Shown: in pieces, positions 36,726 to 45,193 of the stretch
Layout: the number at the start of each line of letters is the position of its first letter
How positions within the stretch are numbered: position 1 is the first letter of the stretch
Source: Gaiellasilicea sp963730405
GTDB lineage: Bacteria; Actinomycetota; Thermoleophilia; Gaiellales; Gaiellaceae
DNA length: 59,479 nucleotides
Assembly: GCA_963730405.1 (NCBI GenBank)
Contig: CAVSRW010000019.1
Span: 1-59,479 of the forward strand
Direction of reading: 5' to 3'
The notes under the pieces: model-generated
Seen by the model: the letters and a program-made list of their open reading frames with translations, nothing else
Told to the model about the DNA's origin: nothing
Database searches by the model: none
Made by a program: the position numbers and the translations under genes

Positions 36726-36898
36726 GCTTCTACCGCGGCGCCGTCGCCGTGCTCGCGCTCCTCTTCGTCGGGATCGGCGTCGCCCTGCTCGCGGTCACGG
36801 CGTCGCACGGGGGCGGCGTCCTCGGCTTCCTCCTCGGCGGGATGTTCATCGCGCTCGGCGTCGGGCGGCTGACCCTGCTCAGGCGAGGCGGTCGCTAG
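36722..36898 (+). CDS. Small two-helix membrane protein
   Basis: A 58-residue protein, VSFYRGAVAVLALLFVGIGVALL then a glycine-rich turn and FLLGGMFIALGVGRLTLL, giving two transmembrane helices and a basic tail. It is linked by GTGA to the permease before it and shares one base with the start of the permease after it. Its position suggests an accessory subunit of these permeases. No family is recognised. Confidence 0.75.
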   Translation: MSFYRGAVAVLALLFVGIGVALLAVTASHGGGVLGFLLGGMFIALGVGRLTLLRRGGR

Positions 36899-38751
36899 TG
36901 GCCCGCAAGCTGAGCGGCTTCCAGCGCGTCCTCGACGCGCCCGCGCTCTTCTCGGTCGCCTACGGCGAGATCGCGTCGTCGCTCTACTTCGCGCTCGGGA
37001 TCGTCGCCGCGTACGCCCTCGGGTTCACGCCGCTCGTGCTGCTCGGGGCGGGCATCTTCTTCCTGATCGTCTCGCTCTCGTACGCCGAGGCGACCGCGGC
37101 GCTCCCGGAGACGGGCGGGGCGGCGACCTTCGTCCGCCGCGCCTACAACGACGTGCTCGGCTTCCTCACCGGCTGGGCGCTCTTCCTCGACTACCTGATC
37201 GTGATCGCGCTCTCGAGCCTCTTCATGCCGCACTACCTCGGGAGCGCGCTCGGGATCGAGGAGCTGCGGGAGTCGCCCTGGGACATCGTCGTCGCGGTGA
37301 CCGTCATCCTCGCGATCACGGCCGTCCGCCTCGCGCGCCGGTCGCAGCTCCACACCGCCGGGCTCGTCGTCGCGGGACTCGACCTGGCCACGCAGCTCCT
37401 GCTCGTGATCCTCGGGGCGGCCCTGCTCGTCTCGCCGGACGCGCTCACGCAGGGGACCGACCTCGGTGTCTCGCCGACCTGGGACGAACTCGCCTTCGCG
37501 CTTCCCCTCGCGATGCTGGCGTACACGGGGCTCGAGACGGTCGCGAATCTCGCGGAGGAGACACGCGAGCCGGGCCGCACGCTTCCGCGCAGCCTCTTCT
37601 CCGCGATCGGCCTCGTCGTGCTCCTGACCGCCGCCGTCGCGGCCGTCGGCATCTCGGCCTTTCCCGTCGAGAACGGCACCACCGCCCTGGGCGACGAGTG
37701 GCTGAAGGCGCCGCTCGCCGGCATCGTGGACGCGCTCGGCGCGCACGTCCCTGACCTCGTGGCCGACGCGCTGCTCGTCTACGTCGGGCTGACCGGTGCC
37801 CTCGTGCTGCTCGCCGCCGCGACGACGTCGATCTCGGGCTTCACCCGGCTCGCCCACTCGCTCGGCGGGCACCGGCAGCTGCCGCCGAGCTTCGGACGGC
37901 TGAACCGCCGGACGCTCGTCTCGCCGCAGGCGATCGTCGCTGCGGCCGCGATCTCGATCGGTCTCGTCATCGGCACCGGCCTGATCGGCGACGACGTCGA
38001 GTTCCTGGCCAGCCTCTACTCCTTCGGCGTCCTGCTGGCCTTCGCCGCGGCACAGCTGGCGGTGATCCGGCTGCGCCTGACCGAGCCCGACCTGCCGCGG
38101 CCGTTCCGGGCGCCGCTGGTCGCGCCGATGCTCGGCGCGCCGCTCGCGATCGCGATCTGGCTCGTCGCGATGGTGACCCATCCGGCGGCGCGCTACGCAG
38201 GGCCGATCTGGCTGGCGATCGGGCTCGTCCTCTACCTGAGCGTCCGGCGGCGGGCGCACCTCGGGCTGCTGGACGAGGCGGAGACGGTCTCGGAGCTGCC
38301 CGCGGGCGCCGAGTTCGGGCGTGTGCTCGTGCCGATGAAGCTGGGGCCGATCGGCGAGGAGATGGTGGCGACGGCCGTTGCGCTGGGGAAGGAGCGGGGC
38401 GCCCTCGTGGACGCGCTCTTCGTGATCGTCGTCCCGCTCGACCAGGAGCTCGACGCGCAGCTCTTCGAGCTCGAGGAGCAGGCAGCCGCCTCGCTCGCCG
38501 AGGCGGTCCTCCTCGGCGAGGAGCACGGCGTCCGGGTCGAGCCGGTGACGGTTCGTGCGCGCTCGCTCGGCCGGGCGATCGTCGACCAGGCGGTCGAGCG
38601 GGGCTCCGACCTGATCGTCGTCGGCTCGTCGCCGCGCTGGCGACGGCAGTCCGCGTTCTTCTCGCCGACCGTCGACTTCGTGCTCCGGAGCGCTCCGTGC
38701 GAGGTGCTCGTCGTCGCGTTCCCGCAAGGGGTGCTCGAGGACGTACCCTGA
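36898..38751 (+). CDS. APC-superfamily permease with C-terminal UspA domain (copy 2)
   Basis: A 617-residue paralogue of the first permease: LSGFQRVLDAPALFSVAYGEIASSLYFALG opens the transporter part (12 helices to about residue 460). The UspA part follows (FGRVLVPMKLGPIGEEMVATAVALGKERGA ... LIVVGSSPRWRR). The helix-1 motif and the PEAGG/PETGG loop are shared by both. It probably imports K+ or an amino acid; substrate is inferred from context only. It overlaps the small membrane gene and is followed four bases later by a KTN gene. Confidence 0.88.
   Translation: MARKLSGFQRVLDAPALFSVAYGEIASSLYFALGIVAAYALGFTPLVLLGAGIFFLIVSLSYAEATAALPETGGAATFVRRAYNDVLGFLTGWALFLDYLIVIALSSLFMPHYLGSALGIEELRESPWDIVVAVTVILAITAVRLARRSQLHTAGLVVAGLDLATQLLLVILGAALLVSPDALTQGTDLGVSPTWDELAFALPLAMLAYTGLETVANLAEETREPGRTLPRSLFSAIGLVVLLTAAVAAVGISAFPVENGTTALGDEWLKAPLAGIVDALGAHVPDLVADALLVYVGLTGALVLLAAATTSISGFTRLAHSLGGHRQLPPSFGRLNRRTLVSPQAIVAAAAISIGLVIGTGLIGDDVEFLASLYSFGVLLAFAAAQLAVIRLRLTEPDLPRPFRAPLVAPMLGAPLAIAIWLVAMVTHPAARYAGPIWLAIGLVLYLSVRRRAHLGLLDEAETVSELPAGAEFGRVLVPMKLGPIGEEMVATAVALGKERGALVDALFVIVVPLDQELDAQLFELEEQAAASLAEAVLLGEEHGVRVEPVTVRARSLGRAIVDQAVERGSDLIVVGSSPRWRRQSAFFSPTVDFVLRSAPCEVLVVAFPQGVLEDVP
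38744..38749 (+). promoter_or_regulatory. -10 element TACCCT, leaderless start
   Basis: TACCCT, overlapping the end of the permease gene, ends six bases before the ATG of the KTN gene; it may be an internal promoter. Confidence 0.4.
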
Positions 38752-38755
38752 ACCC

Positions 38756-39184
38756 ATGAAGCTCGTCGTGATCGGCTGCGGCAGGGTCGGCTCGGCCGTC
38801 GCGCGCGACCTGGCCGAGGATGGCTGGGACGTGACGGCGGTCGACGAGCAGGAGGAGGCGCTCGCGCGGCTCGGCTCCCGCTGGGCCGGCGGCTTCATCG
38901 TCGGCCACGGGATGGACGCCGAGATTCTCCGCCGCGCGGGCGTGCCCGACGCCGATGCGGTCGTCGTCGCGACGAGCGGCGACAACACGAACCTCGTCAT
39001 CGGCCAGGTGGTCGAGAAGCGCTGGGCCGTCCCCTGCGTCGTCGTCCGCGTCCTCGATCCCGCCCGCGCGGACTTCTACTCGGCGCGCGGGATGCGGACG
39101 ATCTGCCCGACGCAGACGGCGATCTCGGCGCTGAGCGCCGCGGTGCGCAAGGAGTCGAAGCAGGCCGAGGAGGCGCAGGTCTGA
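38756..39184 (+). CDS. KTN/RCK NAD-binding protein (TrkA N-domain only)
   Basis: A 142-residue Rossmann protein: KLVVIGCGRVGSAVARDL, then DAEILRRAGVPDADAVVVATSGDN and VVVRVLDPARADFYSARG, as in the TrkA N-terminal domain. It lacks the TrkA_C domain. KTN proteins gate K+ channels and transporters by binding NAD(H) or nucleotides. It is joined to the next KTN gene by TGATG, so the two may form a heteromeric ring. Confidence 0.87.
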   Translation: MKLVVIGCGRVGSAVARDLAEDGWDVTAVDEQEEALARLGSRWAGGFIVGHGMDAEILRRAGVPDADAVVVATSGDNTNLVIGQVVEKRWAVPCVVVRVLDPARADFYSARGMRTICPTQTAISALSAAVRKESKQAEEAQV

Positions 39185-39846
39185 TGTACGCGATCGTCGC
39201 GGGCGGCGGCAAGGTCGGCTCGAACGTCGCCCGCTCGCTGCTCGGGATGGGGCACGAGGTGACGCTGATCGAGCAGCGCCCGTACCGCTTCGACCAGCTC
39301 CAGGACGAGTTCGAGCACCAGGTGCTGCTCGGCGACGCGACCGAGCTGCACGTGCTCGAGCGCGCCGGGATCGCGCGCCCGCCCGAGCTCGTGCTCGGCG
39401 TCACGGGCGACGACGAGGACAACCTGATCATCTGCCAGATCGCGGTCGACGGCTACCGCGTGCCGAAGGTGATCGCACGCGTCAATGACCCCCGCAACCA
39501 GGAGCACTTCGACCTGCTCGGGATCAACCAGACCGTGTGCGCGACCTCGAACGTGCTCGGCCTCGTCGAGCACGAGGTCCCCGAGCACGGGATCGTGCAC
39601 CTGCTCGAGCTGCGGAAGGAGAACCTCGAGATCGTCGAGCTCCAGATCGAGCGCGACTCGCCTGCCGCCGGCAAGCGGGTCGCGGGCCTGCGCCTGCCGG
39701 ACGGCACGAGGCTGATCTCGGTGATGCGGCAGGGCCGCTCCGAGCTGGCCGAGGACTCGACGGTGATCCGGCCCGGCGACCAGGTGCTGGCCGTGCTCGA
39801 GCCCGGCAAGGAGGACGAGCTCCGCCGGGTGCTGCTGAAGACCTAG
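39184..39846 (+). CDS. TrkA-type regulator with RCK_N and RCK_C domains
   Basis: A 220-residue protein: YAIVAGGGKVGSNVARSLLGMGHEVTLIE and DATELHVLERAGIARPPELVLGVTGDDEDN form the NAD-binding half, and residues about 140-220 form the RCK_C half (GKRVAGLRLPDGTRLISVMRQGR). It likely regulates the neighbouring permeases or TrkH. Its TAG shares the CTAG tetranucleotide with the stop of the convergent trkH gene. Confidence 0.88.
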   Translation: MYAIVAGGGKVGSNVARSLLGMGHEVTLIEQRPYRFDQLQDEFEHQVLLGDATELHVLERAGIARPPELVLGVTGDDEDNLIICQIAVDGYRVPKVIARVNDPRNQEHFDLLGINQTVCATSNVLGLVEHEVPEHGIVHLLELRKENLEIVELQIERDSPAAGKRVAGLRLPDGTRLISVMRQGRSELAEDSTVIRPGDQVLAVLEPGKEDELRRVLLKT

Positions 39847-41315
39847 GCGTTCCGCCAGTAGTGGCGCGACAGCAGGACCACGATCGGGATGATCTCGAGG
39901 CGGCCGAGCCACATCAGCCCGATCATCACGAGCGTCGAGAAGTCGCTGAAGGGCTCGAACGAGCCGAGCGGCCCTCCGATCCCGAAGGCAGGGCCGACGT
40001 TCGAGAGCATGCTCGCAGACACGGAGACGGCGTCGATCGTGGAGAGGTCGAGCCCCGTGCGGGCCGCGTCCACCGCCAGCACGAGAGCGCCGAGGATGAA
40101 GATGCCGACGTAGAGGAGGATGAACGAGGAGACAGCGCGCAACGTGCGCTCATCCACAACGGCGCGGTTCAGGCGCACCGGCAGCACGATCTCCGGGTGG
40201 AGCGTCTGGTCGATCTCGCGTCGGAGGATCTTCCCGAGGAGCACGTGGCGAACGACTTTCACCGACCCGGAGGTCGAGCCGGCGGAGCCGCCGATGAACA
40301 TCAGGCCGACGATCGTCATCAGCGCGAGCGCGGGCCAGGTGTTGTAGTCCGCAACAGAGAAGCCCGTCGTCGTCATCGTCGAGACGGCCGTGAACGTCGC
40401 CGCGCGCAGGGCCTCCGTCCCCGGAAGCACGTCCTCCGTCCACACCTCGGCGATGAGCACCGCGGCGCCGAGGACGAGCAGCGCGAGGTAGAGCCGGAAC
40501 TCCTCGTCCCGGGCCGCGACCCGGGGCTGGCGCCGGACGAGCGCCCGGTACATGAGAGCGAAGTTGATCCCGCCGAGCACCATGAAGAGGATCACGACCC
40601 ACTGCGTCGCGGGCGCGAACGCCTCCATGGAGTTCGACTTGGTCGAGAAGCCGGCGGTCGGAATGGTGGTGAACGCATGCGCGATCGCTTGGAAGGGGGT
40701 CATCTCTTCGTCGACGCCCGAGAGACCCAGGCCGAGCAGGATCACGAAGAGGAGGGCGGTGAGGGCGACATAGAGGATCCACACGCGGCGGGCGGTGTCC
40801 CTGATCCGCGTGCTCAGTGACTCGATCTCGGGCCCCGGCATCTCGTGCTCGAGCAGCTGCCGGCCGCCGACGCGAAGCCGGGGCAGCACGGCGAGTGCGA
40901 GCACGATGATCCCGATCCCGCCGAGCCACTGCGTGAACTGGCGCCACATCGCGAGGCCCCGCGGGAGCTCCTCGACGTTCGTGACGATGCTGCCGCCGGT
41001 CGTGCTGAACCCGGACATCCCCTCGAAGTAGGAGTCGACCAACCCGTTGAGCTGAGGGTTGCCGGAGAACGCGTACGGCATGGCCGCGAGCGCCGCCGCG
41101 ACGAGCCACGTGAGCGCGACCACGAGGAAGCCCTCTCGGATCCCGAGCCGGTGGTCGCCGCGCGTTAGGAGCATCACACCGCCCCCGAGCCCGCCCGCGA
41201 TGACGCCCGCGGCGAGGAAGGGCCACGGCGACTCGCCATAGCCGAGCGCGACGCCGGCCGGCACGAGGGTCGCGAGGCTGAGGTAGGCGATCAGCGTCCC
41301 GACGACGTGCAGCAC
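39843..41315 (-). CDS. trkH: Potassium uptake protein TrkH
   Basis: A 490-residue membrane protein with four M1-P-M2 repeats. The pore-loop glycines are visible in FSTTGGS, TIPTAGFS, TMTTTGFS and SNVGPAFG, defining a K+ (or Na+) filter. It is the translocating subunit that pairs with TrkA. GTG 41315 is chosen since no ATG precedes the first helix. The frameshifted trkA gene lies 61 bases upstream on the same strand, giving a trkA-trkH pair. Confidence 0.92.
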   Translation of the reverse strand: MLHVVGTLIAYLSLATLVPAGVALGYGESPWPFLAAGVIAGGLGGGVMLLTRGDHRLGIREGFLVVALTWLVAAALAAMPYAFSGNPQLNGLVDSYFEGMSGFSTTGGSIVTNVEELPRGLAMWRQFTQWLGGIGIIVLALAVLPRLRVGGRQLLEHEMPGPEIESLSTRIRDTARRVWILYVALTALLFVILLGLGLSGVDEEMTPFQAIAHAFTTIPTAGFSTKSNSMEAFAPATQWVVILFMVLGGINFALMYRALVRRQPRVAARDEEFRLYLALLVLGAAVLIAEVWTEDVLPGTEALRAATFTAVSTMTTTGFSVADYNTWPALALMTIVGLMFIGGSAGSTSGSVKVVRHVLLGKILRREIDQTLHPEIVLPVRLNRAVVDERTLRAVSSFILLYVGIFILGALVLAVDAARTGLDLSTIDAVSVSASMLSNVGPAFGIGGPLGSFEPFSDFSTLVMIGLMWLGRLEIIPIVVLLSRHYWRNA

Positions 41316-41376
41316 GCCGACGACGTCGACGGCGAGGAGCGGAGCCGCCGGCGCAGCCGGCCTCGGTCGGCCGGGA

Positions 41377-42705
41377 TCACAGCGCTTTCTCGACCTCGGC
41401 CACGCGCTGGGACTCCGTGAACACGATCACCCGGTCGCCGGGGCGCAGCACCTCGTCGCCTCGCGGGAAGACCGCCTTCCCGTCGCGGACGATCGCCCCG
41501 ATGAGCGGCGCCGCGAATCGGCATGTCCTTGAACCGGAGCCCGACATACTCGCTATCCCGTTGCGTCGGTCAGGTCGAGCACCTCGAAGCGGTCGCCCTC
41601 CAGCATCACGACCTGCTGCGTGCGGGGGTCATGCGCGAAGCGGACGATCTCCTCGGCCGTGATCTGACGCGGGTTGACGGTGACGTCGACACCCGCGTGC
41701 TCGAACACTTCCTGCGAGGGCGCGTCGTGGACGATCGCCACGGTGAAGCGGACGCCGTGCACCTTCGCGAGCGTCGCCGCGAAGTGGTTCTTCAGGTCGT
41801 CGCGCATGGCGAAGATCGCGACCTGGGCGTCGGCAATTCGCTCGCGCTCGAGGAAGTCCGGGTCGAAGCCGGTCGCGTTGTAGACCCGCGCGTTCGGAAG
41901 CTCGGCGGCGACGTACGCGCGCGCGCTCGCGCGAGGCTTCGATCAGGCGGACGCCGATGCCCTGCTCGAGCAGCAGCCGCGCGACTGCCGTCCCGGCTCG
42001 GCCGGAGCCGAAGATGACAACGTCGCGAACCTTGCCCGTTCCCGGCGAGATCAGCTTTCCCCAGGCCTGAGCCGCCTGTGGCGAGCCGATCACGACGATC
42101 CGGTCGCCGGGCTGGAGCGGCTCGCTCGCCGCGCGGGATCACGACCGCATCGCCCCGGATGATCGCGGCGACGCGGGAGTCGGGCGGCGTGCGCGCCTCC
42201 CGCAGCGGCACGCCGATGATGCGAGCGGATCGCGCTCCCGAGACGTCGAACTCGACCATCTGCACCTGGCCGTCGGCGAAGACGTCGGTCTGGCGCGCCG
42301 CGGCACGCCGATCGTGCGCAGGACGGCGTACGCGGTCTCGATCTCGGAGGAGACGATGAAGTCGACGTCGAGCTGGCCCTCGCGCCAGACCTCGAGGTAC
42401 TCCGGGTTCGTCGTCCGGACGACCGTGGTCGTCCGGCGAGAGCAGGCCTTCGAGATCATCGCCGAGACGATGTTCGACTCGTCGCGCGAGGTGCACGCGA
42501 TCAGCAGGTCCGCTTCGGTGATCCCGGCCGCCGAGAGCACGCGTCGGCTGGCGCCGTTGCCCTCGAACGTGTGCACGTCGTAGCGCTGCGAGATCGCGGC
42601 GAGGCGCTCCTCGTCGACGTCGATCACGGTCAGCTCGTGCTCGTCGTGGAGCGCCTGCACGATCGTCGCGCCGACCTGCCCGGCGCCGATGACGAAGATC
42701 TTCAC
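41377..42705 (-). pseudogene. trkA: Two-domain TrkA potassium-uptake regulator, five frameshifts
   Basis: The corrected product is about 442 residues: RCK_N (KIFVIGAGQVGATIVQAL), RCK_C, a second RCK_N (DVVIFGSGRAGTAVARLL) and a second RCK_C (VFPRGDEVLRPGDRVIVFTE), the layout of enterobacterial TrkA. Frame breaks lie near 42304 (lost base), 42125 (extra base), 41930 (in a CG run), 41553 and 41516 (extra base). All are indels with conserved sequence on both sides, and the last frame ends at TGA 41377. It starts at GTG. TrkH beside it is intact, which argues that a functional TrkA is expected and the breaks may be artefacts. Confidence 0.75.
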
Positions 42706-42744
42706 GCGGGTGAGGTTACTGCTCCGGGCCGCAGGCGTTGTGGC

Positions 42745-42750
42745 TATCGT
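42745..42750 (+). promoter_or_regulatory. -10 element TATCGT, near-leaderless start
   Basis: TATCGT lies nine bases before the ATG of the sugar dehydrogenase gene, with no ribosome-binding site in between. Confidence 0.45.
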
Positions 42751-42759
42751 TGCCCGCCG

Positions 42760-43830
42760 ATGAGGTCGCTGCTCGCACTCGCCTGCATCGCGGCGCTCGG
42801 CGCCGCCTGTGCCGCGGGGGCCGCCCCGCAGGAACAGGAGCAGACGCAGTTCAGGCCCCGCGCCGTCGCGAGCGGGTTCTCGCAGCCGGTCTTCGTCACC
42901 GCCGTGAAGGGCGAGCCCGGACGCCTCTACGTGCTCGAGCAGGGCGGCACGATCCAGGTGCTCCAGAACGGCAGGCGGCGCTCGACGCCGCTGCTCGACA
43001 TCAGGCGACTCGTCACATCCGGCGGCGAGCAGGGCCTGCTCGGGCTCGCCTTCCATCCTTCGTATCCGAGCGTGCGCAAGCTCTACGTCCAGTACACCGC
43101 GCGCGACGGGTCGACGAAGCTCGTCGAGTACCGGACGAACGGGACGACCGCCTCGGCCCCGCGGCAGCTCTTCTCGAGCAGTGACCCGTACGGCAACCAC
43201 AACGGCGGCATGCTCGCGTTCGGCCCGAACGGCCGCCTCTACTTCACGATGGGAGACGGCGGCGCGGGCGGGGATCCCGAGAACCGGTCCCAGAACATGC
43301 GCTCGCTGTTCGGGAAGCTGCTCTCGATGAACGTCGCCACGAAGGGTCTCAAGATCGAGGCGCTCGGCCTCCGGAACGCCTGGCGCTTCTCGTTCGACCG
43401 CGCCAACGGCGACCTCTACCTCGGGGACGTCGGCCAGGGTGAGATCGAGGAGATCTCGTACTCGCCCGCCGGCAGCTCCGGGCTCGAGAACTACGGCTGG
43501 GACGTCTACGAGGGCCGTTCGCGCTTCGAGAACAAGGCGCTCGGCCCGGGCAAGCTCGTTCAGCCCGTCGCCCAGTACACCCACGACGACGGCTGCTCCG
43601 TCACGGGCGGCTACGTCTACCGCGGCTCGAACGCGGCGCTGCGCGGCCGCTACATCTACGGCGACTACTGCAGCGGGATCATCTGGAGCTTCAAGCTCTC
43701 GGACGGCAAGGCGACTGGGCTCCGCCGCGAGCGCTTCAAGGTCGCGAGCGTCAGCTCGTTCGGCCAGGATCTCGCCGGCGAGCTCTACGCCGTCTCGCAC
43801 AGCGGCACGATCTACCGACTGACGCCCTGA
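42760..43830 (+). CDS. Secreted PQQ-dependent glucose/sorbosone dehydrogenase-like protein
   Basis: A 356-residue protein with a signal peptide (RSLLALACIAALGAACAAGA) and a six-bladed propeller of the GSDH family: SQPVFVTAVKGEPGRLYVLEQGG, GEQGLLGLAFHPSY, HNGGMLAFGPNGRLYFTMGDGG, GLRNAWRFSFDRANGDLYLGDVGQ and GGYVYRG. These contain the His, Arg and Asp positions that hold PQQ in soluble glucose dehydrogenase. It would oxidise sugars outside the membrane, though many actinobacterial members are uncharacterised. Confidence 0.87.
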   Translation: MRSLLALACIAALGAACAAGAAPQEQEQTQFRPRAVASGFSQPVFVTAVKGEPGRLYVLEQGGTIQVLQNGRRRSTPLLDIRRLVTSGGEQGLLGLAFHPSYPSVRKLYVQYTARDGSTKLVEYRTNGTTASAPRQLFSSSDPYGNHNGGMLAFGPNGRLYFTMGDGGAGGDPENRSQNMRSLFGKLLSMNVATKGLKIEALGLRNAWRFSFDRANGDLYLGDVGQGEIEEISYSPAGSSGLENYGWDVYEGRSRFENKALGPGKLVQPVAQYTHDDGCSVTGGYVYRGSNAALRGRYIYGDYCSGIIWSFKLSDGKATGLRRERFKVASVSSFGQDLAGELYAVSHSGTIYRLTP

Positions 43831-43836
43831 GCACAG

Positions 43837-44049
43837 CTACTTCGCGCGCCTGACGCGCGGGCTCTGGCCGAGCGCGGCGTAGGCGAGCGCGTTCAGCGAC
43901 TCGTTCAGGTTCCGTAGCTCGCGCGCCATCAGCTGGAACCCCTCCGCGTTCTCCGCGTGCCGGTTGAGGCGGGCGAGCTCGTCGCCGATCCGGTCGAGGC
44001 GCTCGAGCACCGCCTCGAACTGCCGGTCGGGCATCTCCTTCGCGTCCAT
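43837..44049 (-). CDS. Short coiled-coil protein, unknown
   Basis: A 70-residue, highly helical protein (EMPDRQFEAVLERLDRIGDEL ... ELRNLNESLNALAYAALG) with heptad-like leucines and a basic tail. No family is recognised. It lies on the minus strand directly downstream of the VanZ-like gene and is probably co-transcribed with it. Confidence 0.6.
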   Translation of the reverse strand: MDAKEMPDRQFEAVLERLDRIGDELARLNRHAENAEGFQLMARELRNLNESLNALAYAALGQSPRVRRAK

Positions 44050-44058
44050 GCCGGGAAT

Positions 44059-44400
44059 CTAGCGGCCGTACCGCCGCCAGAGGAGCACGCCCACCGCCAC
44101 GCCGACCGAGTCGATCAGGACGTCGAGCGGCGAGCCGACGCGGCCGGGGACGAAGTGCTGGTGCAGCTCGTCCGAGACCGCGTAGGCGACTCCGGCCGCC
44201 AGCGCCGCCCGTTCGTCGCGGAGCGCGCGCAGGAGCAGGGCGCCGAGCACGGCGAACTCGCACGCGTGCGCGATCTTCCGCAGGACGAGATCCCACGTTC
44301 CGAGACCGGTTCCGAGGTCGGGCACGGATGAGAACGCGAAGATGACGGTGGCCCAGAGGACGACCGGCGCCCACAGGCGCAGCGCGGCGGAGATCGGCAT
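44059..44400 (-). CDS. VanZ-like membrane protein
   Basis: A 113-residue protein with four hydrophobic segments: LWAPVVLWATVIFAFSSVPDLG, KIAHACEFAVLGALLLRAL, AYAVSDELHQHFVPGRVGSPLDVLIDSVG. The K-x-x-H-x-x-E-F, SDE-x-H-Q and PGR-x2-S-x2-D-x3-D-x2-G motifs are those of VanZ proteins (teicoplanin-resistance related). The natural role is unknown. The ATG at 44400 begins a convincing N-terminus. Confidence 0.85.
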   Translation of the reverse strand: MPISAALRLWAPVVLWATVIFAFSSVPDLGTGLGTWDLVLRKIAHACEFAVLGALLLRALRDERAALAAGVAYAVSDELHQHFVPGRVGSPLDVLIDSVGVAVGVLLWRRYGR

Positions 44401-44407
44401 CCGGCCA

Positions 44408-44600
44408 TGGTAGGCTCCCGCCCCACACACACGGAGCACGGTGAGGGAACCCGGTGCAAGTCCGGGACGGTCCCGCCGCTGTGAGGGGAGACGCCCGACG
44501 CGGAAACGCCACTGGCCGAGAGGCCGGGAAGGCCGCGAAGGGGGAGCCCCGAGTCAGAAGACCTGCCGCGCTCCCCGACTCGAACCCCTCGCGGAAGGAG
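44408..44600 (+). promoter_or_regulatory. Cobalamin (adenosylcobalamin) riboswitch
   Basis: The element contains GGGAACCCGGTGCAAGTCCG followed by a CCCGCCGCTGTGA segment, and ends with the B12 box AGTCAGAAGACCTGCC (44552-44567). Together these are diagnostic for the cobalamin riboswitch core. It precedes GGAAGGAGG and the GTG of the first DUF4430 gene, so the whole downstream transporter operon should be repressed when cobalamin is sufficient. Confidence 0.95.
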
Positions 44601-44605
44601 GATTC

Positions 44606-45193
44606 GTGCTTCGTAGACTCATCGCGCTTTCGATCGTGCTCCTGGTGGCACTGGCGCCGGCTGCGCTCGCCGCCAACGTCAAGATCCGCGTCGAAGGCAA
44701 GACGACGACCATCTTCGGCGCCGCGCAGCCGAGCCTGACCGCCGACAATGCCCTCCAGGCGCTCGACGTGGCCAGTACCGCCGGCGAGTTCTACTACGGG
44801 ATGACGACGTCGAGCTTCGGCGACTACGTCAGCCAGATCGGCAAGTACCCGGCCGCCGGCACGTCGGGCTGGGCGTTCAAGGTCAACGGCGTCTCGCCCC
44901 CGGTCGGGGCCGACAAGGTGACGCTGAAGGACGGCGACGTCGTCCTCTGGTACTTCGCCACCTTCGGCACCGCCGGCGGCCCGCCGACGCTCGAGCTCCA
45001 GCGGCTCCCGGGCAACTGCTACGTCGTCCAGTCGGCGAACGACGCCGGCAAGAAGGCGCGGGCGGCGACCGCGACACTCGTCGCCGACGGCAAGCGCTTC
45101 CGGACCCAGAACGGCCGGGGGTGCGTCGGCAAGCACGCCGGTCTCGTCCGGGCCGTCGCCCCGGGCGCCGTTCGGTCGAACGCCCTGCAGTGA
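44606..45193 (+). CDS. Secreted DUF4430 protein, predicted cobalamin capture
   Basis: A 195-residue protein with a signal peptide (LRRLIALSIVLLVALAPAALAA) and a DUF4430 domain with TSGWAFKVNGVSPPVGADKV and LKDGDVVLWYF. DUF4430 is also the C-terminal beta domain of animal transcobalamin and intrinsic factor. Being first behind a B12 riboswitch and ahead of an ECF transporter, it is inferred to bind corrinoids outside the cell. The C-terminal 55 residues have two cysteines (GNCYVV and GRGCVG). The GTG start is fixed by GGAAGGAGG five bases upstream. Confidence 0.87.
   Translation: MLRRLIALSIVLLVALAPAALAANVKIRVEGKTTTIFGAAQPSLTADNALQALDVASTAGEFYYGMTTSSFGDYVSQIGKYPAAGTSGWAFKVNGVSPPVGADKVTLKDGDVVLWYFATFGTAGGPPTLELQRLPGNCYVVQSANDAGKKARAATATLVADGKRFRTQNGRGCVGKHAGLVRAVAPGAVRSNALQ

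Noticed and set aside
41925..41940. CG-dinucleotide run in trkA as a phase-variation tract
   Set aside because: The run is short and the four other frame breaks in the gene are not in repeats, so switching by slippage would not restore the protein.
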